Below, piece by piece: positions 43,507 through 52,846 of a DNA stretch of 64,000 nt. Every line of letters starts with the position of its first letter. Position 1 is the stretch's first letter. Under the pieces are notes generated by a model. It was not told the origin of the DNA and did no database searches. It saw only the letters and a list, made by a program, of their open reading frames with translations. Source of the DNA: JAOUEA01 sp963825635. GTDB lineage: Bacteria; Actinomycetota; UBA4738; HRBIN12. Position numbers and translations under genes: made by a program. The stretch lies in NCBI GenBank assembly GCA_963825635.1, contig CAWGTU010000003.1, positions 310,001-374,000 on the forward strand, written 5' to 3'.

Positions 43507-45045
43507 ATGGAAGAACAGTCCAGCACCCCCCGGCGGACGGTGTTCCGCCGGCTGGAACACCATGAAGACGAACCGCTCATGACGAGCAGCGAGCACCGCA
43601 TCTCCGCGTCGCTGCGCAGGTCGATCGACGGGCAGCTCGAGGAAGGTCTCCGGGCGCTCGAGGAGCAGGCGACCGAGCTGATGCGCGAGATCGCCGCCGA
43701 GATCTGGCGTGCCTCGGGCAACGACATGCGTCCCGAGCAGGAGCGCATCGTCTCCCTGCTCTCGCGCGATCAGGCGATCAAGACGCTGATCGCGTCCAAC
43801 GACGAGCGGTTCCAGTCGCTCGCGCTGCGCTCGGCGCGCGTCGAGGACTCGATGAACGAGGTGGCCGAGAGCGGCCGCACCTCGCGCGACGCGATCGAGG
43901 CCTCGCTGCTCGCGATCCGCGAGATCGCCGACTCCCCCACCCTGCACGGCGTCGAGGGGGTGCGCACCCAGCTCGAGCAGGTGGAGCATCACATCGCCGC
44001 GGCGCTCGCCACGATGCAGGAACGCGATCGCGCGATCGTGGAGACGGTGACCAATCAGGTCCAGGCCCACGGGCGGCTGCTCACCGAGGAGACCGCGAAG
44101 GTCATCGGTGCGATCGACGCGTACGTGCAGACCGGCGCCGAGGCGCTCGGCACCCTCTCCCAGCGCGTCGAGGAGCACGCGGAGGCGTTCGCCGTGCACG
44201 ACGGCACGATCAGCCAGACCGTGGCCGATCGCGTCTCGACCGAGCTCGCGCCCGTGGCCCAGCAGCTCGAGATGCTCGCCGAGCAGGTGGGGCTGCACGG
44301 GCGCGACCAGGAGCAGGTGCGCGGCGCGATCGAGCGGCTCGTCGAGGCTCGCATCATGGGCGTCGCCCAGCTGATCAGGGCCGACTCCGAGGCGCTCCAG
44401 GCGTTGATCGAGGAGCGCACCGAGGTCCAGGTCGACACGGTCCGCGAGACCGTCGACTGGCGCATGGCCGCGTTCGCCGAGCGCATCGACGAGAAGCTCG
44501 GATCGATCGCCGAGGAGGTCGCGGCGACGATCGGCGAGCGGATGAGCGCCGTCACCGAGCGCATGGACACCGGCGTCGGCGCGATCGACGGCATCGACGT
44601 GATGCTCGCCGAGGGTCAGGCCGCGGTGGAGGAACGCCTGCGGGCGCACATCGACGATCGCATGACCGCGATCGCCCGCCTGATCCGATCCGACAACCAG
44701 GCGTTGGCATCGACCGTGCGCGAGCAGCAGGCGATCACGCCGAGCGAGCCGCTCGACGCGGAGCTGGTTCGCCAGACGCTGCGGGCGATCAAGGAGCTGC
44801 AGGCCGGGCTCGCCGACGACATGGAGAGCAGCGTCGACGGGAAGATCCGCTCGATCAGCGATCAGCTGCACAAGGAGACCCAGTCGACGACCGAGTCGAT
44901 GGTGAAGGTCGCCGAGGTGCTCGGCGAGAAGATCGACCGGCTGACCGTGCGGGTCGACGAGGGCGTCGGCAGCGACATGCAGGTCGTGATCGATCGCATG
45001 ACCGACGCGATCCAGGCGATGTCGGCGACGCGCCGCAGCGCCTGA
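43507..45045 (+). CDS. large coiled-coil protein, unknown
   Basis: 512 residues and almost entirely helical, with long heptad-like stretches rich in Glu, Arg, Ala, Ile and Gln (for example QLEEGLRALEEQATELMREIAAEIW, AHGRLLTEETAKVIGAIDA, QALIEERTEVQVDTVRETV). Motifs such as RVEEHAE and DDRMTAIARLIRSDNQAL recur about every 50-60 residues. No signal peptide, membrane helix or catalytic motif is visible, so a cytoplasmic scaffold or cytoskeletal-type protein is plausible but unproven. ATG 43507 is the first good start of the frame. A strong terminator hairpin follows. The long open frame on the opposite strand is a by-product of the biased codons. I do not recognise the family. Confidence 0.7.
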   Translation: MEEQSSTPRRTVFRRLEHHEDEPLMTSSEHRISASLRRSIDGQLEEGLRALEEQATELMREIAAEIWRASGNDMRPEQERIVSLLSRDQAIKTLIASNDERFQSLALRSARVEDSMNEVAESGRTSRDAIEASLLAIREIADSPTLHGVEGVRTQLEQVEHHIAAALATMQERDRAIVETVTNQVQAHGRLLTEETAKVIGAIDAYVQTGAEALGTLSQRVEEHAEAFAVHDGTISQTVADRVSTELAPVAQQLEMLAEQVGLHGRDQEQVRGAIERLVEARIMGVAQLIRADSEALQALIEERTEVQVDTVRETVDWRMAAFAERIDEKLGSIAEEVAATIGERMSAVTERMDTGVGAIDGIDVMLAEGQAAVEERLRAHIDDRMTAIARLIRSDNQALASTVREQQAITPSEPLDAELVRQTLRAIKELQAGLADDMESSVDGKIRSISDQLHKETQSTTESMVKVAEVLGEKIDRLTVRVDEGVGSDMQVVIDRMTDAIQAMSATRRSA

Positions 45046-45063
45046 GTCCACGAGGTTCCGACA

Positions 45064-45091
45064 GAAGGGCCGGGGTTCGCCCCGGCCCTTC
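45064..45091 (+). terminator. bidirectional hairpin terminator with TTCG loop
   Basis: A perfect 12-bp stem (GAAGGGCCGGGG with CCCCGGCCCTTC) capped by TTCG, between the coiled-coil gene and the convergent dehydratase gene. Confidence 0.75.
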
Positions 45092-45105
45092 GTCATGTCA
45101 GGTTC

Positions 45106-45528
45106 CTAGGTCAGGTGCACCGTCGCCTCACCGCGCTTGATCGGCCACTCGGTCTCGCCATCGCGCTCGCTCGACACCCAGAGCTCGAGCGTGGCGGTCC
45201 GGGTCTCGGCGTCGATCGCGCGGACGCGACCGCCGGCCACGATCTCCTGCCCCATCGAGACGGTGGCGCGGAACTGCGCCGAGATCGCCGAGACCGCGGC
45301 GGCGTCGCCGGCCCACGCGACGACGCAGGCAGCCATGTGACCCATCGTGAACATGCCGTGCGCGATCACACCGTCGAACCCCACGCTGCGGGCGAACTCG
45401 TCGCTCTGGTGCAACGGGTTCTGATCGCCGCTCGCGTCGGCGTACGCCTTCACGTCGTCGCGGTTCACGACGCGGCGCAGCTCCGGCAGCTCCTGACCCA
45501 CCGCCACGTCGTCGAGCCGGCGGGTCAC
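45106..45528 (-). CDS. hadB: MaoC-like (R)-hydratase, HadB-like
   Basis: 140 residues forming one hot-dog domain with hydratase-2 motif YADASGDQNPLHQSDEFARSVGFDGVIAHGM, which contains the catalytic Asp and His. Such enzymes dehydrate 3-hydroxyacyl thioesters. In mycobacteria the HadAB heterodimer serves fatty-acid synthase II, and hadA-hadB lie between rpmG and trpT, the same order as here. The substrate in this organism is not known. The gene overlaps hadA by 4 nt (ATGA). Confidence 0.88.
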   Translation of the reverse strand: MTRRLDDVAVGQELPELRRVVNRDDVKAYADASGDQNPLHQSDEFARSVGFDGVIAHGMFTMGHMAACVVAWAGDAAAVSAISAQFRATVSMGQEIVAGGRVRAIDAETRTATLELWVSSERDGETEWPIKRGEATVHLT

Positions 45529-45968
45529 GACGCGCCCCGTTCGATCATCGTCGAGCGCGTCCGCGCGACCGGCTCGCCCGCCGCGTCGGACAGGTCCATC
45601 GCGATCACGAGGAACCCGGTGCCCGCTCGCACCCTGACCGACTCGATGCGCGGGCGGACCGTGAGCGTCTCGCCCTCTCGCAGCGGGCGGACCAGCTCGT
45701 ACTCCTGGCCGCCGTGCAGCACCTTCGTGAAATCGAGGTCCAGCGCCGGGTCGCCGATGATCGCCGGGAACACGGCGAACTCCGCCGCCGTGAGGAACGT
45801 GGGGGGCACCCCGTCGGCCTGCCCGAACACCGCGCGGAACGCGGCCACACGGTCCGGTTCGACGACGAACGCGACGTCGGGATAGACCGTGCCTTCCGCC
45901 TCGGGGTTCACGGCGCGCACCGTAGCCCCAGCATGCGCGCCCGGCAACCGGGTCTCGAAGGACACCAA
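45525..45968 (-). CDS. hadA: FAS1-type dehydratase N-domain protein, HadA-like
   Basis: 147 residues, the non-catalytic type of MaoC hot-dog subunit: EGTVYPDVAFVVEPDRVAAFRAVFGQADGVPPTFLTAAEFAVFPAI, then DFTKVLHGGQEYELVRPLREGETLTVRPRIESVRVRAGTGFLVIAMDL. HadA-like proteins pair with a HadB-like partner, encoded next. ATG 45968 is divergent from the response regulator. No hadC paralogue is present before tRNA-Trp. That place is taken by the coiled-coil and ligase genes. Confidence 0.85.
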   Translation of the reverse strand: MVSFETRLPGAHAGATVRAVNPEAEGTVYPDVAFVVEPDRVAAFRAVFGQADGVPPTFLTAAEFAVFPAIIGDPALDLDFTKVLHGGQEYELVRPLREGETLTVRPRIESVRVRAGTGFLVIAMDLSDAAGEPVARTRSTMIERGAS

Positions 45969-46005
45969 CTTCCCCCAGGTGCGTGAAACGTTCTGGGGAA
46001 CGACC

Positions 46006-46011
46006 TACGAT
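46006..46011 (+). promoter_or_regulatory. -10 box TACGAT, leaderless start of response regulator
   Basis: TACGAT is 8 nt before ATG 46020 in the 51-nt divergent gap with hadA. Confidence 0.5.
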
Positions 46012-46019
46012 GCTCCGCG

Positions 46020-46758
46020 ATGCCTGCCCAGGGGACCCACGAGCCCATCACCGTCGTGATCGCCGACGATCATCGCTCCTTCGGCGAGGCGCTCGAGGTG
46101 GCCCTCGACAAGGAACAGGACCTGCGCGTGATCGAGGTCGTCACCGACGGCCAGTCCGCGATCGATGTCGGCATCGAAGGACCACCCCGACATCATCCTG
46201 ATGGACCTGCAGATGCCCGGCGTCGACGGCATCGAGGCCACCCGCCGCATCCACGACGAGACGGCCGGGACCGCGGTGATCATCCTGTCGGGTCAGTCCG
46301 ACGAGATCTCGCTCGCGCGGGCGATCCAGGCCGGCGCCCGTGGGTACCTGCCGAAGACCGAGGCGGTGGTCGGGCTCGCCGACGCGATCCGGCGCGCGTA
46401 TCGCGGGGAGCCGCTGCACACGAGCGCCGAGGTCGAGGAGTCGCTCAAGCGCCTTCGTCGGCGACGTGCGCAGGACGGGAACCTCGCGCAGCGCATCGAG
46501 CGGCTGACCCCCCGGGAGCTCGAGATCCTGCAGCGCATGGCCAACGGCGACACGCCCGAGACGATCTCCACCGAGCTCGGCATGAGCAAGCACACGCTGC
46601 GCACGCACACGCAGAACGTGCTCACGAAGCTGGGGGTCCACTCGAAGCTCGATGCGATCGTCGCGGCGATCCGCTACGGCAAGGTGCGCACCGTCGACGT
46701 CACGCTCGAGGAAACCGTCGACCTGACCGAACCGGTCGACCTCCCCGAGCAGGCGTGA
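46020..46758 (+). CDS. NarL/LuxR-family response regulator, one frameshift
   Basis: About 246 residues. The receiver domain begins EPITVVIADDHRSFGEALEVALD (acidic pocket DD). The frame changes by one base near 46178 and continues HPDIILMDLQMPGVDGIEATRRI with the phosphoacceptor Asp, VIILSGQ (switch Ser/Thr) and ARGYLPKTEAV (conserved Lys). The C-terminal LuxR helix-turn-helix is LTPRELEILQRMANGDTPETISTELGMSKHTLRTHTQNVLTKLGVHSKLDAIV. No histidine kinase gene is near, so it is an orphan here. The target genes are unknown. Confidence 0.85.
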
Positions 46759-46786
46759 CCTCGAGAGGACCTGGCGGAGGACCCGC

Positions 46787-46951
46787 TCAGCGCGTCTCGC
46801 GGTGAACCGTGTGCGACCGGCACCATCGGCAGTACTTCTTCAGCTCGATGCGGTCGCGGTCGTTCACCTTGTTCTTGACCGTGTTGTAGTTGCGTCGCTT
46901 GCACTCGGTGCAGGCGAGCGTGATCTTCGGGCGGTTGTCGGCCTTGGCCAT
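46787..46951 (-). CDS. rpmG: 50S ribosomal protein L33
   Basis: 54 residues, below the size cut of many callers: MAKADNRPKITLACTECKRRNY, then NDRDRIELKKYCRWCRSHTVHRE. The two CxxC pairs mark the zinc-binding form. It stands between tuf and the hadA/hadB pair, matching the mycobacterial position of rpmG2, though the response regulator gene has come in between on the other strand. Confidence 0.95.
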   Translation of the reverse strand: MAKADNRPKITLACTECKRRNYNTVKNKVNDRDRIELKKYCRWCRSHTVHRETR

Positions 46952-46975
46952 GTCGTTCCTTCGTTCGGGTCGAGC

Positions 46976-46993
46976 GCTCGGGCGAGCCCGAGC
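46976..46993 (-). terminator. small hairpin after tuf
   Basis: An inverted repeat (GCTCGGGC and GCCCGAGC) in the 45-nt gap between the tuf stop and rpmG, effectively a 7-bp stem with a 4-nt loop. It could reduce read-through from the highly expressed tuf. Confidence 0.4.
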
Positions 46994-46996
46994 AGG

Positions 46997-48181
<1,185 letters not shown>

Positions 48182-48234
48182 CTCCGGTTCTCCCCTGTTC
48201 CTTCGTGGCCCTGCCCGACGGTCTGCGGGACTGG

Positions 48235-48306
48235 TAGCGGCGGGTGGACTCGAACCACCGACACAGCGATTATGAGCCGCTTGCTCTACCTCTGAGCTAC
48301 GCCGCC
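48235..48306 (-). tRNA. metT: tRNA-Met (CAT), elongator type
   Basis: A 72-nt cloverleaf: acceptor GGCGGCG with CGCCGCT, D-stem GCTC/GAGC, anticodon loop CTCATAA and T-loop TTCGAGT, with CCA encoded (48232-48234). The anticodon stem lacks the three G-C pairs of initiators. A tRNA-Ile2 with modified CAT cannot be fully excluded, but position upstream of tuf/rpmG fits metT. Confidence 0.9.
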
Positions 48307-48442
48307 GTGTGTCCGGAACAGGAGTCTACCTGCGGCAAACGGCCGTCGGCATGAAGCCTCGGAGGGTATCGAGCATGAGGGGAGGGCCGACCCTTTCGAG
48401 CCGGCCCTCCCAGGGAAGACCTGCCACGCGTCGAGGAGGGGG

Positions 48443-49723
48443 TTACTCGCAGCCCTTGACGGTGTCCTTGCCCTTCCCGCCCTTGCACAGGTCGGTGCCG
48501 CCGCCGCCGAACAGGGCATCTGCGCCACCCTGCCCGAACAGGTCGTCGTCACCGTCGCCGCCGCGGAGCGTGTCCTTCCCGCCGCCGCCGCGGATGTTGT
48601 CGTCGCCGCCGGCGCCGCGCACCGAGTCACCGCCCTTGCCGGCGCGGACGCTGTTGTTCCCGCCGTCGCCGCGGACCGTGTCCACGAAGTCGGATCCCTG
48701 AACGTTCTCGATCGAGTCCAAGAGGTCGTCGTCCGCGCCGGTCGAGGCGGTCCCGTCACTGAGGTCGACGTCGACGTCGGCCGTGGCGTCGGCGAACGAG
48801 ACGGTGTCCTTGTGCCCGTCGCCGTTGACCTCGTCGTCACCTTCGCCCGGAGCGATCGTGTCCTGGCCGGCGCCGCCGTTGAGCTCGTCGTCGCCGTCCT
48901 CGCCCCACAGGGTGTCCCGGTCGGTGTCGCCCGACACGATGTCGGCGCCTGCGCCGGCGAACACGGTGTCGTCGCCGTCGCCTCCGCTGACGCTGTCGAC
49001 GTCGGCACCGGTCGTGATCATGTCGTCGCCGTCGTCGCCGCTCACGGCGTCTCCGTCGGCACCGGTCGTGATCACGTCGTTACCGCCACCGCCGCTCACG
49101 GCGTTCCCACCGTCTCCGGCGTCGATCGTGTCGTTACCGCCACCGCCGCTCACGGCGTCGTTCCCGCCGCCGGCGTTCACGGTGTCGTTCCCGGCTCCTA
49201 CAGAGATCGCGTCGTTGCCGGCTCCACCGGTCACGGTGAGAGCGCCGGTCACGTCGGTGGTGCCGAGCGCGTCGTTCCCCTCGCCGAGGTCCGCGGTGAT
49301 CGGGTCCGCGCCCGTGGTGTCCTGGATCGACACGGAGTCGTTGCCGCCCCCGAGATCGATCGCGATGGACGCGGTGAAGTCGCCGCTCCCGTCGATGTCC
49401 ACGGCCTGTGCCTCGACCTCGGCAGGAGTCCCAGCGTTCACCACGATGGCCGACACGTCGGCCTTCGCGAACGGTCCGTTACAACTCGGGTCTGCTCCGG
49501 TTCCGCTCACCGTGATGTTGCCCGCCGCCACGGCGATGTCGACGGTGTCGCCGTCGTCCGCCATCGTGATCGTCAACGTCTGGTCAGGGCTGCTGCCTGT
49601 GACCACACATGTCACGAGCGCCCACGCCGGCACGGCCGAGACCACCATGTAAGCGGCGAGCGCGCCGACCGCCGCGAAGACTCCGAGCCCGCGACGGCGG
49701 GCCCGCTTCCTCGAAGTACTCAT
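48443..49723 (-). CDS. secreted RTX-type calcium-binding repeat protein
   Basis: 426 residues. Signal peptide with an Arg-rich start (RKRARRRGLGVFAAVGALAAYM) and likely cleavage at VPAWA. After a 100-residue beta domain come about 25 nonapeptide repeats of the GGxGxDxxx kind (GGAGNDAIS, GGGGNDTID, GGDGDDTVF, GEDGDDELN), interrupted near 48.75 kb by an unrelated stretch (SFADATADVDVDLSDGTAST). RTX repeats form Ca2+-loaded beta-rolls. The protein ends with a Cys-Lys rich piece (TDLCKGGKGKDTVKGCE). No enzyme domain or type I secretion genes are visible, so it is probably a surface or matrix protein. An AGGGGGAACGG site precedes the ATG. Confidence 0.85.
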   Translation of the reverse strand: MSTSRKRARRRGLGVFAAVGALAAYMVVSAVPAWALVTCVVTGSSPDQTLTITMADDGDTVDIAVAAGNITVSGTGADPSCNGPFAKADVSAIVVNAGTPAEVEAQAVDIDGSGDFTASIAIDLGGGNDSVSIQDTTGADPITADLGEGNDALGTTDVTGALTVTGGAGNDAISVGAGNDTVNAGGGNDAVSGGGGNDTIDAGDGGNAVSGGGGNDVITTGADGDAVSGDDGDDMITTGADVDSVSGGDGDDTVFAGAGADIVSGDTDRDTLWGEDGDDELNGGAGQDTIAPGEGDDEVNGDGHKDTVSFADATADVDVDLSDGTASTGADDDLLDSIENVQGSDFVDTVRGDGGNNSVRAGKGGDSVRGAGGDDNIRGGGGKDTLRGGDGDDDLFGQGGADALFGGGGTDLCKGGKGKDTVKGCE

Positions 49724-50027
49724 CCGTTCCCCCTTCCGAAGGAAGTCGCCGCCTGTTCGGCGGGGCAGCGTCCCCGGCCGCCGGCACCATCGTCGCCGTG
49801 GGTCGTCACGCGGCCGTCTGCGCGTCGTTACCTCAGCGTCTAGGTGGCGTCACGCCGCATGCCCCAAGCGGTCACCCTTCACAGGAGCGAGCACGACTTG
49901 CGCATCCGCGTTGCGCTGAGGTAGAACGCTCGTAGCAGGTGCATCGCCCTGATGGGCGCATCACCCGGCGCCACGCCCGCGACGACCGGGATCGCCGCTT
50001 CGGGGAACTTCCCCCCTGAAAGAAGCG
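49724..50027. other. divergent intergenic region with paired inverted motif
   Basis: 304 nt with no gene. It contains TTACCTCAGCG at 49828-49838 and its near reverse complement CGCTGAGGTAG about 75 nt to the right. Both may be binding sites for a regulator of the RTX gene (left) or the BTAD gene (right). Confidence 0.3.
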
Positions 50028-50813
50028 GTGATCCGCATGCGGACAGAACCGTCGGGACGGGGGATCGAAGTGGACCGGGTCGACCTCCGCCTGCTCGGCT
50101 GCTTCGAGATCGTGCGAGGCGAGGAACACGCGCAGGTGCCACTCCCGGCGCAACGGCTCGTGGCCCTGCTCGCCCTCCACGGCGAGGTCGGACGGTCGCA
50201 CGCCGCCGGCATCCTTTGGCCCGAGGTCGAGCACTCCCATGCACTCGCGAACCTGCGGACCGCGCTCTGGCGGCTCCGCACCCTCTTCCCCGGCATCGTC
50301 TGCTCGACCGGCACCGGCCTGCGAACGGACCCCGACGCCCGGCTCGATCTGCGTGAGAGCGAGGCGCTCGCCCACCGCATCCTGCACAGCGACCTGCCGC
50401 TCGATCAGGCGCGCGTCGCCTCCGAACAGCTCTGCCACGACCTGCTGCCGGACTGGGACGACGAGTGGCTGGAGTTCGACCGCGAGCGGTTCCGCGATCT
50501 GCGGATCCACGCGCTCGAGCGGCTGTGCGACAGGCTGAGCGCCCTCGGGGAGCACGCCGAGGCGGTGCAGTGCGGGCTGCTGGCGGTGCAGGGCGAGCCG
50601 CTGCGCGAATCGTCGCACCGCGCGCTGATGCGGGCCCACGTCGCCGAGGGCAACCGCGCGCGGGCCCTGCAGACGTTCCGACAGCTCGAACGCGTGCTCG
50701 ACCTCGAGCTGCAGGTGGCGCCCTCGCAGGCGACGATCGACCTCGCACGCGAGCTCGCGGGACCGGGCGAGAGAGCCGCGACGGCGGTGCGCCCGATCAG
50801 CGCTTCAGGGTGA
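50028..50813 (+). CDS. BTAD-domain transcriptional activator (SARP-like)
   Basis: About 261 residues. The N-terminal part resembles an OmpR-like winged helix (DRVDLRLLGCFEIVRGEEHAQVPLPAQRLVALLALHG...ILWPEVEHSHALANLRTALWRLR). The C-terminal half is the bacterial transcriptional activation domain with TPR-like helices (RFRDLRIHALERLCDRLSALGEHAEAVQCGLLAV, ESSHRALMRAHVAEGNRARALQTFRQL). This is the minimal SARP layout. SARPs usually activate secondary-metabolite or surface genes. The target is unknown. GTG 50028 follows an AAGAAG site; ATG 50037 is an alternative. Its end overlaps the convergent transporter gene by 17 nt. Confidence 0.82.
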   Translation: MIRMRTEPSGRGIEVDRVDLRLLGCFEIVRGEEHAQVPLPAQRLVALLALHGEVGRSHAAGILWPEVEHSHALANLRTALWRLRTLFPGIVCSTGTGLRTDPDARLDLRESEALAHRILHSDLPLDQARVASEQLCHDLLPDWDDEWLEFDRERFRDLRIHALERLCDRLSALGEHAEAVQCGLLAVQGEPLRESSHRALMRAHVAEGNRARALQTFRQLERVLDLELQVAPSQATIDLARELAGPGERAATAVRPISASG

Positions 50814-51240
50814 GCGCCGCTCCCGCCGTCAAGAGCAGCAGGCCGATCACCCTCGTGGCGGTCAGCGGGATGCGATCGGTGCCCAGCCAACCGAACCCAT
50901 CGATCAGGGCGCCCAAGAGCAGTTGCCCCGCGATCATCAGGGCCACGGCGGCGAACGTGCCGATCCGCGACGGCGCATACGCGAGCGTCAGCACGATGCC
51001 GGCGCCGAACACCCCCGAGAGCAACAGCCAGGCCGGCTGCCTGACGACGTCGGCGATGCCGGCGCCCCGCCCCGTCAGCACGGCGAGCCCAACGAGCAGT
51101 ACGGCCGCCACGATCGCGCCGAACGCGGCCGCCTGCACGCTGCCGACCCGCTTGCCGAGCGCGCCGGAGACCGACGCTTGTGCGGCGCCGGCGAGGCCGG
51201 CCACGAACGACATCGTGATCGCGATGCGTGTGACGGACAT
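50797..51240 (-). CDS. DMT-superfamily transporter, YdcZ/DUF606 type
   Basis: 147 residues with five predicted helices: ITMSFVAGLAGAAQASVSGALG, AAAFGAIVAAVLLVGLAVL, PAWLLLSGVFGAGIVLTLAYA, FAAVALMIAGQLLLGALID and VIGLLLLTAGAALTL. The short five-helix form matches the DUF606 (YdcZ) half-transporters that probably work as dimers. Substrate unknown. ATG 51240 is used. It lies 11 nt downstream of the flavoprotein gene on the same strand, so they may be cotranscribed. Confidence 0.78.
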   Translation of the reverse strand: MSVTRIAITMSFVAGLAGAAQASVSGALGKRVGSVQAAAFGAIVAAVLLVGLAVLTGRGAGIADVVRQPAWLLLSGVFGAGIVLTLAYAPSRIGTFAAVALMIAGQLLLGALIDGFGWLGTDRIPLTATRVIGLLLLTAGAALTLKR

Positions 51241-51251
51241 GTCGCTGCAGG

Positions 51252-52631
51252 CTACAGGCCGTAGGCCTCGAGCAGACGCAGCCAGACCTCGCTGACCGTT
51301 GGGAAGACGGGCACGGCGTGCCACAGTCGCTCGAGCGGCACCTCGCCCACGATCGCGATGGTCGCGGCGTGCACGATCTCCTGCACATCGGGGCCGGTGA
51401 AGGTGGCGCCCACGACCACCCCGCGCTCCTGGTCGACCACGAGCTGGCTCGTGCCGTGGATGCCGTCGCCTCGAAGGTAGGCGCCGGCCACCCCGCCCGT
51501 GTCGTAGGACACCACGCGCACGTCGATGCCCTGCTCTCGAGCGTCCGCCTCGGTGAGCCCGACGGCCGCGATCTGGGGATCGGTGAACGTGACCCTGGGC
51601 ACGGCCCGGGCGTTGGCCTCGTCGACGGTGTCGCGTCCCGCGATCACGTCGCCGAACACCCTGCCCTGGTACTTGCCCATGTGGGTGAGCTGCGCGCCGC
51701 CCGACACGTCACCCACCGCGTACAGCCACTCCCCGTCGACACCACGGACGCGGAGCCGGTCGTCGACGGAGATCGGACGGCCCGGCTCGAGCCCGATCGT
51801 CTCGAGCCCCACGTCGGCGGTGTTCGGGCGTCGACCGACCGCAACGAGGATCTCGTCGCCGACGACGGTCTCCCCGTCGTCCAGCGTCACGTGCACGCCG
51901 TCGTCGTCGCGGCGCACCGCGGTGGCTCGCACGCCGAGACGAACATCGATGCCCTCGTCGCGGAACGACTCGGCGACCTGTTCTCCCGCGAACGGCTCGT
52001 CGCGAGCCAGGAGCCTGTCGTTGCCCTCGATCAGCGTGACGCGCGAGCCGAGGCGCGAGAACGCCTGGGCGAGCTCGGCCCCGATCGGCCCGCCACCGAG
52101 CACCAGGAATCGCTCCGGCACCGCGTGGGCCGCGGTCGCCTCACGGTTGGTCCACGGCCGCGACTCCGCGAGGCCGTCGATCGGCGGCATGAACGGCGTG
52201 GTGCCGTTCGCGAGCACGACCGCCCGACGCGCGGTGAGCGTCGTGGTCCCCTGCTCGGTCGCGACCTCGACCGTGCGCTCGCCGGCGAGACGGCCGTGTC
52301 CGCGAACGAGCTCGATGCCGACGCTCTCGAGCCACGGCGTCTGGGTGTGGTCGCTCCACGAGCTCGTCATGTAGTCGCGCCACGCGAACGACGCCGCCGC
52401 GTCGGCTGTTCCGGTGATCGCGGGAGCCGCACCGGGCACGCGTCGGGCAGCCGCGAGCGCGTCACCGGGCCGCACCAGCGCCTTGCTGGGCACGCATCCG
52501 TAGAAGGTGCACTCGCCCCCGACGAGCCGCGACTCCACGATCGCGGCGCTGAATCCCATCTCGACCGCGCGCCCGGCCGCGTTCTCTCCGGGCGGACCCG
52601 CTCCGATCACGACCACATCGAACTCGCTCAC
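51252..52631 (-). CDS. FAD-dependent pyridine nucleotide-disulphide oxidoreductase
   Basis: 459 residues. FAD loop VVVIGAGPPGENAAGRA, redox pair in GGECTFYGCVPSKAL (CxxxxC), NAD(P) loop FLVLGGGPIGAELAQAFSRLGS, and second FAD site WLYAVGDVSGGAQLTHMGKYQG. The dimer domain ends AVPVFPTVSEVWLRLLEAYG. In lipoamide dehydrogenase and glutathione-type reductases the catalytic base is a His in HPT.SE. Here that residue is Phe, so it probably does not reduce lipoamide by the classic path. The substrate is unknown. GTG 52631 has GGAG 5 nt upstream and is preferred to ATG 52646, which has none. Confidence 0.85.
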   Translation of the reverse strand: MSEFDVVVIGAGPPGENAAGRAVEMGFSAAIVESRLVGGECTFYGCVPSKALVRPGDALAAARRVPGAAPAITGTADAAASFAWRDYMTSSWSDHTQTPWLESVGIELVRGHGRLAGERTVEVATEQGTTTLTARRAVVLANGTTPFMPPIDGLAESRPWTNREATAAHAVPERFLVLGGGPIGAELAQAFSRLGSRVTLIEGNDRLLARDEPFAGEQVAESFRDEGIDVRLGVRATAVRRDDDGVHVTLDDGETVVGDEILVAVGRRPNTADVGLETIGLEPGRPISVDDRLRVRGVDGEWLYAVGDVSGGAQLTHMGKYQGRVFGDVIAGRDTVDEANARAVPRVTFTDPQIAAVGLTEADAREQGIDVRVVSYDTGGVAGAYLRGDGIHGTSQLVVDQERGVVVGATFTGPDVQEIVHAATIAIVGEVPLERLWHAVPVFPTVSEVWLRLLEAYGL

Positions 52632-52719
52632 CGTGACTCCCCTCATCGTCGGCGGTTCGGGAACGACAACGTCTGCATACCGAGAAAGGATGCCCATCGT
52701 CGAGGGCGGGGGGCGATGG

Positions 52720-52792
52720 AGCCGGAGAGGGGAATCGAACCCCTGACCTCCTCCTTACCATGGAGGCGCTCTGCCGACTGAGCTACTCCGGC
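52720..52792 (-). tRNA. thrT: tRNA-Thr (GGT)
   Basis: A 73-nt cloverleaf: acceptor GCCGGAG with CTCCGGC, D-stem GCTC/GAGC, anticodon stem CCTCC/GGAGG with loop ATGGTAA (anticodon GGT), T-stem AGGGG, discriminator T, and encoded CCA (52717-52719). In mycobacteria thrT directly precedes metT. Here 4.4 kb separates them. Confidence 0.95.
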
Positions 52793-52846
52793 GGCTCGCG
52801 GCGATGATAGCAACCACACCCTCCCGAGCCGCTGCCTCGTGCGACC

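Noticed and set aside
43183..45096. 637-codon minus-strand frame opposite the coiled-coil gene
   Set aside because: Its His/Leu/Asp/Arg-rich product mirrors the codon bias of the plus-strand gene and shows no domain.
48235..48306. Initiator tRNA reading of the CAT tRNA
   Set aside because: The anticodon stem is AGCGG/TCGCT, lacking the three consecutive G-C pairs of initiators.
48443..49300. Repeated DNA that could suggest a CRISPR array or satellite
   Set aside because: The repeats follow a 27-nt coding period (GGxGxDxxx) within one open frame with a signal peptide; there are no identical repeats with unique spacers.
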